From NCBI GenBank assembly GCA_043785585.1, contig JAYVXB010000724.1, positions 1-11,109 of the forward strand: a stretch of DNA of 11,109 nucleotides, read 5' to 3'. Source of the stretch: JBBQXV01 sp043785585. GTDB taxonomy: Bacteria > Myxococcota_A > Polyangia > Polyangiales > Polyangiaceae. The notes beneath the pieces are model-generated. The model searched no databases. It saw nothing but the letters and a program-made list of their open reading frames with translations, and was not told where the DNA came from. This document shows, in pieces, positions 5,899-11,109 of the stretch (positions are counted from its first letter, which is position 1; every line of letters starts with the position of its first letter). A program made the position numbers and the translations under genes.

Positions 5899-7301
5899 TT
5901 CGGCCCCGGCGGAGGCGGCCGTGGCGGAGGTGCTCCACCTGCCCCGCCCGGCGGAGGCGCTCCCCCACCCGGCGGCATCCCCTGCTGCTGCAGGATCTGC
6001 TGGAGGATCGCGGGATCGATTTTGCCGTCCGGGCCCATCGCTCCTTCGAGGCCCGGAATGCCGCCGAACCCGCCGGGGCCGCCCATGCCGCCGCCGCGCG
6101 GAGGCTTGCGCTGAATCGTGCTCGGATCGAGCGATCCGAGGCGATCGTCGACGGCGGTGTCGAGGTACGGGAAGACGTCGTCGCCCTTCTTCGCCATCTC
6201 TTTGAGCTTGGCGGAGAGCGTCTTGAGGAGATCGATCGCGGCCTGCCGATCGCCCTTTGCCTCGAGGACACGCGCCTGATGGTACGTGCCGAGCTCTTTG
6301 AACCCGCGCACGTCGGTCTGCTCGAGCTCTTTGAACGCCTTCATCGCGAGCTCGAGGTTCTTGTCTTTGTCTTCCGGCTTGAGGCTCGCACGGAGCTCGT
6401 ACGCGAAGCCGAGCCCTTCGAGCGCGCGGCCGCGCACTTCGGAGTCGGCCTGCGCGAGCGGCGATGCCTTCACGTCGGTAAACGCGATGACTGCGCCCTC
6501 GGCGTCGTGCTTGTCGAGAAGGAGCGACGCTTCACCCAGGCGCGCGAGCATCGCCGCGCCCGTGCCTGCGAAGCGCGCTTCGACGTCCTTGTACTTCGCG
6601 AGCGCCTTGTCGCGCCGCTCCTCGACCGTCGCGAACATCGGGCGCGGATCCTTCGGACGGTCCGGATCGTCCTTCACCTTCGCCGGATCGCCGATCTGCC
6701 CGTGCTCGTCGGCGACGGCCTGCGCGAGCAACGCCGAGGCGTCGCCCTCTCGCTTCTGCTGCCACCACGTCCAACCGCCGAACCCGATCGCGCCGAACAC
6801 GATCGCCGCGACGCCGATGCCGACGACGCGCTGATTCGTCCGCATCCACTCGCTGAGCTTCGCCGTGCGCTCGAGGAGCGGATCCGCATCGGCCGCGGTC
6901 GACGCGGACGGAGCGCGTTTGACGGGGCGATCGCCGATCTTGGAGAGCTTCTTCGATGCGGCGGCTTCGAGGCCTTTCTTGCCCTTTTTCTTCTGGAGGC
7001 GACGGCGCTCGGCGAGCTTGGCTTCCTCTTCGCGGGCCTGTCGCTCGACGTCGGTCTCGCCGCCGAGCTTGTCGATGCGCTTCGCGATCGCCTCGGGACG
7101 GAAAGCGTCTTCGTCCTCGGCCCCCGCCTCGTCTGCGTCGTCGTCCTCGTCGTCCGCGGCCTTCGCCGGAGCGGCTTCCTTCACCGGTGCGTCGTCAGCG
7201 GCGGACTTCGCGGCGGCGGGCGTGGCCGTGGTCGGCTTCACGTCGTCGTTCGACGCGGGCTTTTCGGTCGCCTTGTCGGTCTTTTCGGGGTCGTCGGGCA
7301 C
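5895..7301 (-). CDS. YfgM-like single-pass membrane protein with TPR-like periplasmic domain
   Basis: A 468-residue predicted inner-membrane protein. Residues 1-155 form a long, low-complexity cytoplasmic tail rich in Ala, Lys, Asp and Glu (acidic run about 49-65, then a Lys/Arg-rich coiled segment 84-130). One transmembrane helix spans about 158-180 (VVGIGVAAIVFGAIGFGGWTWW). Residues 185-385 are helical TPR-like repeats (for example ALAKYKDVEARFAGTGAAML, GRALEGLGFAYEL and ARVLEAKGDRQAAIDLLKTL). The last 70 residues are Gly/Pro/Gln-rich and end in polyproline. In E. coli, YfgM links SecYEG with periplasmic chaperones and lies directly upstream of bamB, as here. The E. coli protein is about 206 residues, so both tails are extra. 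The GTG start is supported by AGGAG 10 nt upstream (7312-7316). Confidence is high for architecture, moderate for orthology. Confidence 0.72.
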   Translation of the reverse strand: MPDDPEKTDKATEKPASNDDVKPTTATPAAAKSAADDAPVKEAAPAKAADDEDDDADEAGAEDEDAFRPEAIAKRIDKLGGETDVERQAREEEAKLAERRRLQKKKGKKGLEAAASKKLSKIGDRPVKRAPSASTAADADPLLERTAKLSEWMRTNQRVVGIGVAAIVFGAIGFGGWTWWQQKREGDASALLAQAVADEHGQIGDPAKVKDDPDRPKDPRPMFATVEERRDKALAKYKDVEARFAGTGAAMLARLGEASLLLDKHDAEGAVIAFTDVKASPLAQADSEVRGRALEGLGFAYELRASLKPEDKDKNLELAMKAFKELEQTDVRGFKELGTYHQARVLEAKGDRQAAIDLLKTLSAKLKEMAKKGDDVFPYLDTAVDDRLGSLDPSTIQRKPPRGGGMGGPGGFGGIPGLEGAMGPDGKIDPAILQQILQQQGMPPGGGAPPPGGAGGAPPPRPPPPGPK

Positions 7302-7311
7302 GGTGATGCGG

Positions 7312-7316
7312 CTCCT
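7312..7316 (-). promoter_or_regulatory. Shine-Dalgarno fixing the GTG start of the YfgM-like gene
   Basis: AGGAG on the minus strand, with 10 nt to the GTG at 7301-7299. No nearby in-frame ATG has a comparable site. Confidence 0.65.
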
Positions 7317-7345
7317 GTCGGTTTCGGTGCGCTCGTGAGCGGCAC

Positions 7346-7374
7346 ACCCTATTTGCCAGCAGGGCCGCGGTCAA
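7346..7374 (-). promoter_or_regulatory. Candidate sigma70 promoter of the yfgM-bamB-like pair
   Basis: On the minus strand TTGACC (7374-7369, 5 of 6) and TAGGGT (7351-7346, 3 of 6) are 17 bp apart. The -35 box lies immediately after the stop codon of the sulfatase-like gene. There is no terminator in this 73-nt gap, so the pair may be served both by this promoter and by read-through from upstream. Confidence 0.4.
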
Positions 7375-10368
7375 TCAAGGCGAAGCCGCGCCGGCGTCCG
7401 AGGCGCCCCACGCGGTGGCGGGCGGAGGGGGGATCTCGTCCGCGCGCGGGACGATCCAGAGCGCCGCGATTCCACCCGCGTGGGTGAGGTGCACGGCGAC
7501 GGCGCCTGCGTTCATGGGGCCGAGCTCGATGACGTGGAGTGTTGCGCGAGGCGCGTCGAGGTCGATCGACGTCGGGCGAGCGATCGCCGACCCGCCGACG
7601 GTGCCTTCGATGGAGCCGGCGCTCTCGGTGAGCACGAGCAGGCGACGGGGGCGCGACGACGCGGCGAGCGTGAGCACGGCGTCGACCACGGCGGCGGGGG
7701 GCGTGCGGGCGAGGCCGGTGTTCTTCGGCTCGAGCAACCCGGCGTCGCGCGCGACGACGAGCGCCGCGCGCATCGGATCGGGGATACCCGCGAACCGTTC
7801 GAGCGCGGCGCGAAGCTCCGCTCTTGCTCCGAGCGCGACGAGCGCGCGCGCCTCGCCCTCGCGCATCGAGACGTACCGCTCGCCGACGAAGATCTCGAGG
7901 AGCGGGCCGCGCGCCGAGGTATCGCCGACCTTCGCGAGCGCGTCGACGACGAACGGCCGAAGCCGCACGTCGGAGAGCGAGCGCACGAGCGCCGGAACTG
8001 CGCCGCGTGCCTTCACGCGCGCGATCGCTGCGAGAAGCTCGCGCGCACGTTCGAACTCCATCGCGCCACGCGGCGGGCCTTCGTCGCTCCACCACGCAGC
8101 GAGCTCATCGGCTGCATGCGCGTCCCCGTGCTCGCCGAGCGCGAGCGCCGCACGCCTCCGCCACGCGCGCTCGGGCACGCGCAAGAGCTGCTCGGCGATA
8201 GGCGTGGGGGGCTCGCCCATCCTCACGAGCGCGAGCGCGCACCAACGGCGCGTCTCCTCGTCCTCCTCGCGAGCGACGGCGCGACGGACCTGCGAAACCG
8301 CCGAGGCCGCGTGCAGATCGAACGTCACCTCGGCCGCCTTGCGCCTGACGACGGCGCTCGCGTCGTCGAGCAGCGCGGCCACCTCGACCGCCGCCTCGAC
8401 GTCTCCCTGCAGGCCGCGTCGCAGCGCCTCCGGCCACTGCGTCCCCGACTCGAAGCGTCCGTGATCGCGCTCCGCGACACCGAGCGCTCGCCGCAGCTCC
8501 TCCGCGCGCGCGCGGTCGTCGCTCGAGAAGTCGCGACGCTCGGTCGGATCGATCTCCGGGCGATGCAGCGCACACGCCGCCGCGCGCCGCGCGCAGACGA
8601 GCCGATCCGCGCCGCGTGCGAAGAGCGCGTAGTCGTCGGTCTCCGCGAGCGCGAGGCCGTCGTCGTCCGCGCCCTTGAGAACGGGACCCAAATCGCGACC
8701 GCGCACGCGAGCGGGCCGAGGAATTCCGAGGGCGGAGAGCACCGTCGGGAATAAATCGATCGTCTGCACCACCGTGCGTGACGCGCGCACGGCGACCCCC
8801 GGGCCGACGACGACGAGCGGGACGCGCACCTGCTCCTCGTAGACCGTCGTCCCGTGGTAGCGCCCACCGTGCTCGCCGAACTCTTCGCCGTGATCGGCCG
8901 TCACGATGACGACGGCGCCGGGACGCCGCGCGCGCACCGCCGCGACGATGAGCCCGATCCCTTCGTCCGCCTCGGCGATCTCGCTGTCGTACGCGTCGAC
9001 GTCGGTCGGAAGATCGCCGCCGAACGGATGCGCCGGGTGCATGACGTACGGCTCGTGCGGCTCGAACAAATGCACCCACAAGAAGAGCGGGCGATCGGTC
9101 GGCGCGCCCGCGAGGTACGCCTCGACCTGCTGCGCGCGAAGCGACGGCGCGGCGAACTCCACTTTGGCGTACTCGAAATCGAGGAACGTCTTTTCGAACG
9201 CGCCGAAGCGCGCCTCGTCGATGAAGAACACGGCGGGCGGATAGAACGCCGCGCTTCGGAAATCGTAACGGCGAAGCGCGGCTGCCCAGGTCTCGGAGTC
9301 GTCGCCGAGGCCGAGCGCGAGGAGCGGACGCATGTACTTTCCCGTCATCATCGACGTGATCGAGTACGAGGTGTGCGGCGTGGGGCAGTACGCGCGTTCG
9401 AAGCGCGTCCCCTCGCGGGCGAGCGCGTCGATGCTCGGCGTCGTCCTGCGCGCGTAGCCGTAGGCGCCGACGTGATCGGCGCGGAGCGCGTCGACGGACA
9501 AGAGGACGATGTCGCGGCCGGACCAGTCGAGCGCGCGCGGGACATCGCCGGGCGATGAAGCGCCGGGCGCGGGCGCATCGTCGTCGATCGGCGGCGGGTG
9601 AAGCGCGTTCGCGACGAGGACGACGCGGCCGAGGAGCGGCGCGTGCTCGACGAGCGCGAGGCGGACGTTCGCGGAGGGCGCGAGGTTGGCGGCTTGAACG
9701 CGCGCGGTCGCGACGGCGGCAGCTGCGGCGAGAAGGACGATGAGCGCTGGGACGAGCGCGACGCGCGCGCGGCGTTCGGCCTCGACGCGGAGCGGAACCG
9801 CGACGAGCGCGGCCGACACGAGCGTGAGCGCGCAGAGCGCGACGTGCATCGCCGGGTAGAGCCGCGCGAGCACGAAGAGATCGGCGCTCCAGAACGCGGC
9901 GGCGGCGATCGGTCCGACGACGGCGAGCGTCCACGGCGCGGCGAGCAGGCGACGCGCGACGGCAGGGACGAACCAGATGCCCGCGATGACGCCGGCACCG
10001 GCGACCGCGGCGACGAAGGGTGCGCGCATCGTCCAGCTCGCGAAGTGACGACCGAACGAAACGCCGTATGCGAGCGCGCCGGCCGCGGTTCCTAGGATCG
10101 CGGCGAGCGCGACGCGCGACCGTCGTCCGTCGGCCTCGTCCGATGCGCCGTTGACGAGGGCGCCGAGCGCGACGACGACCGGGACGAGCGGCACCACCGA
10201 CGCGAGCGCGAGTGGCAAGACGACGCGTCGTACGACGCGCACCTCCCAAGGCCCGATGAAGAACTCGCGAAACGCGAAGCCGACGACGACGTGCTCGATC
10301 GCGAACGCGAGAAACCACACGAAGAGCACGCACGAAGCGCTCAGGACGACGACGCGCGCGCCGCGCAT
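7375..10368 (-). CDS. Multi-pass membrane sulfatase-like (alkaline phosphatase superfamily) enzyme with C-terminal HEAT repeats
   Basis: A 997-residue protein. The first 225 residues carry about seven hydrophobic segments (near 5-30, 48-72, 86-106, 116-137, 145-168, 172-193, 203-222), placing what follows in the periplasm. Residues about 285-600 are a sulfatase-type domain: LLSVDALRADHVGAYGY (289-305, metal D293), SITSMMTG (336-343), FEPHEPY (435-441), YDSEIAEADEGIG (460-472), VTADHGEEFGEHGG (489-502, metal D492/H493) and YEEQVRVPL (510-518). The nucleophile position is T333 (PHTSYS) instead of the Cys of CxPSR, and the following Arg is I337, as in transferase/hydrolase relatives rather than true formylglycine sulfatases. 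Residues about 650-880 are HEAT repeats (ASAVVRRKAAEV, TRRWCALALVRMG), and about 905-975 may be a beta-sandwich. The ATG shares one base with the recG stop and has a GAGGAGG site 7 nt upstream. The substrate is unknown. Confidence 0.85.
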   Translation of the reverse strand: MRGARVVVLSASCVLFVWFLAFAIEHVVVGFAFREFFIGPWEVRVVRRVVLPLALASVVPLVPVVVALGALVNGASDEADGRRSRVALAAILGTAAGALAYGVSFGRHFASWTMRAPFVAAVAGAGVIAGIWFVPAVARRLLAAPWTLAVVGPIAAAAFWSADLFVLARLYPAMHVALCALTLVSAALVAVPLRVEAERRARVALVPALIVLLAAAAAVATARVQAANLAPSANVRLALVEHAPLLGRVVLVANALHPPPIDDDAPAPGASSPGDVPRALDWSGRDIVLLSVDALRADHVGAYGYARRTTPSIDALAREGTRFERAYCPTPHTSYSITSMMTGKYMRPLLALGLGDDSETWAAALRRYDFRSAAFYPPAVFFIDEARFGAFEKTFLDFEYAKVEFAAPSLRAQQVEAYLAGAPTDRPLFLWVHLFEPHEPYVMHPAHPFGGDLPTDVDAYDSEIAEADEGIGLIVAAVRARRPGAVVIVTADHGEEFGEHGGRYHGTTVYEEQVRVPLVVVGPGVAVRASRTVVQTIDLFPTVLSALGIPRPARVRGRDLGPVLKGADDDGLALAETDDYALFARGADRLVCARRAAACALHRPEIDPTERRDFSSDDRARAEELRRALGVAERDHGRFESGTQWPEALRRGLQGDVEAAVEVAALLDDASAVVRRKAAEVTFDLHAASAVSQVRRAVAREEDEETRRWCALALVRMGEPPTPIAEQLLRVPERAWRRRAALALGEHGDAHAADELAAWWSDEGPPRGAMEFERARELLAAIARVKARGAVPALVRSLSDVRLRPFVVDALAKVGDTSARGPLLEIFVGERYVSMREGEARALVALGARAELRAALERFAGIPDPMRAALVVARDAGLLEPKNTGLARTPPAAVVDAVLTLAASSRPRRLLVLTESAGSIEGTVGGSAIARPTSIDLDAPRATLHVIELGPMNAGAVAVHLTHAGGIAALWIVPRADEIPPPPATAWGASDAGAASP

Positions 10369-11109
10369 CAGCCCGCCTCCTCGCGTACGGCGATCGCTGC
10401 GGAGTAGCGCGCGACGGCGAGGGCGAGCGCGGCGTGCTCGGGGCGCGTGAGCGACGGATCCGCTTCGAGCAGCGCGCGCGCGTCGCCTTCGATCCGCGCG
10501 AGCCACGGTGGCGGTGACGCCGGATCGAGGAAGAGGAGCTCCTCTTCCGCGCCCGATTGCCGCGTGCCTCCGAGATCGCCCGCGCCGCGGAGCTCGAGAT
10601 CGGCGCGCGCGATCGCGGCGCCGTCGTGGAGCCTGCAAAGCGCGTCGAGGCGGCGGCGCGCGACGTCGGACGGATCGTCGTCGTGGACGAGCAGACAGCG
10701 GCCCGGGTGCGCGCCGCGTCCGACGCGCCCGCGCAGTTGGTGGAGCTGCGCGAGGCCGAAACGTTCGGCGCCGTCGACGATCATGAGCGTCGCTTCCGGC
10801 ACGTCGATCCCGACCTCGACGACGGTCGTGCCGACGAGGACCTGCGCGTCGCCCGCGCGAAACGCGCGCATCGCGGCACGCTTCGCCTCGGCCGAGAGCG
10901 CGCCGTGCACCAGCGCCACCTTCGCCGGCGCCAACCGCGACGCGAGCTCCTCGGCCCGCAGCTTCGCGCCGGCCGCGTCGTCGTCGTCGTCGGCGTCCTC
11001 GATCCGCGGCGCGACGAAGAAGACGCGCTCGCCCCGAGCGCACGCCGCGCGCACCTCGTCGACGACCGCGCCGAAGGAGCTGCGCGGGCGGAGCTCGGTC
11101 GCCACCGCG
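10368..11109 (-). CDS. recG: ATP-dependent DNA helicase RecG, C-terminal about 246 residues, 5'-truncated by window edge
   Basis: A branch-migrating superfamily 2 helicase that remodels stalled forks and Holliday junctions. The reading frame stays open to the right edge. The visible part is the second RecA-like helicase lobe and C-terminal domain: a motif IV-like FFVAPRIED, VALVHGALSAEAKRAAM, motif V LVGTTVVEVGIDVPEATLMIVDGAERFG, motif VI QLHQLRGRVGRG, then the RecG-specific LCRLHDGAAIARADLELRGAGDLGGTRQSG. This last block separates RecG from other SF2 helicases such as Mfd or PriA. A five-Asp run encoded by GTC/GAC repeats lies after FVAPRIED. The gene ends GAGGAGGCGGGCTGATG, where the stop TGA and the ATG of the downstream membrane enzyme share one base, so the two are translationally coupled. 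Confidence 0.95.
   Translation of the reverse strand, partial: AVATELRPRSSFGAVVDEVRAACARGERVFFVAPRIEDADDDDDAAGAKLRAEELASRLAPAKVALVHGALSAEAKRAAMRAFRAGDAQVLVGTTVVEVGIDVPEATLMIVDGAERFGLAQLHQLRGRVGRGAHPGRCLLVHDDDPSDVARRRLDALCRLHDGAAIARADLELRGAGDLGGTRQSGAEEELLFLDPASPPPWLARIEGDARALLEADPSLTRPEHAALALAVARYSAAIAVREEAG
10376..10382 (-). promoter_or_regulatory. Strong Shine-Dalgarno of the sulfatase-like gene, inside recG
   Basis: GAGGAGG on the minus strand within the last codons of recG, 7 nt before the ATG at 10368. It decides the start and excludes a longer upstream extension of the same frame, which would overlap recG throughout. Confidence 0.85.

Noticed and set aside
5889..7487. A 532-codon plus-strand frame opposite the YfgM-like gene
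   Set aside because: Antisense shadow: Arg/Leu/Val-rich without recognisable domains, while the minus strand has a signal-anchored TPR-like protein with an SD.
7480..8754. A 424-codon plus-strand frame opposite the sulfatase-like gene
   Set aside because: Composition is Arg/Glu/Ala-dominated and no motif is recognisable; the minus strand carries intact HEAT and catalytic motifs.
10977..10992. GTC/TCG trinucleotide repeat
   Set aside because: It encodes a short Asp run in a variable loop of RecG, a common by-product of biased codons rather than a separate element.
10369..11043. Upstream extension of the sulfatase-like frame to give 1222 residues
   Set aside because: The extra 225 residues are Arg/Ala-rich and lie wholly over recG in another frame; the ATG at 10368 has a strong SD and begins a proper membrane segment.

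Overview
This is a GC-rich (roughly two-thirds GC), gene-dense chromosomal segment. The codon use, a GroEL with a long Gly/Met tail, a Crp-like regulator, a Gram-negative YfgM/BamB-type pair (an outer-membrane organism), and a membrane 'sulfatase' fused to HEAT repeats together suggest a myxobacterium or related Myxococcota (Polyangia-like). That assignment is inferred from gene style, not from a marker gene.

Layout. Left half, plus strand: the 3' end of groEL (1-363) closes with an intrinsic terminator (433-478). A sigma70-like promoter overlaps the T-tract of that terminator and drives a two-gene unit: a cyclic-nucleotide-binding Crp-like protein (526-1185) and a class II cyclic-nucleotide phosphodiesterase-like metallo-hydrolase (1189-1956), only 3 nt apart. 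A strong hairpin (1987-2015) separates them from a HelD-like superfamily 1 helicase (2047-4467). Right half, minus strand: the 3' part of recG (runs off the right edge, stop at 10368-10370), a 997-residue multi-pass membrane alkaline-phosphatase-superfamily enzyme with C-terminal HEAT repeats (7375-10368; its ATG overlaps the recG stop by 1 nt), a YfgM-like membrane protein with TPR-like repeats (5895-7301, GTG start) and a BamB-like beta-propeller lipoprotein (4591-5898, ATGA overlap). The two halves converge on a short AT-rich gap (4468-4590).

How the genes may work together. The regulator/phosphodiesterase pair looks like a cyclic-nucleotide receptor coupled to the enzyme that removes its ligand. 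YfgM/BamB is an envelope pair also adjacent in E. coli (hisS-yfgM-bamB-der), connecting the Sec translocon with outer-membrane protein assembly. The membrane sulfatase-like enzyme has Thr where sulfatases have the formylglycine-forming Cys, so it is better regarded as a phospho-/sulfo-hydrolase or transferase of unknown envelope substrate. No tRNA, rRNA, CRISPR array, insertion sequence or prophage gene is seen. The window is mostly ordinary core genome; the points of most interest are the cNMP receptor/eraser pair, the Thr-type HEAT-fused enzyme coupled to recG, and several intergenic signals.
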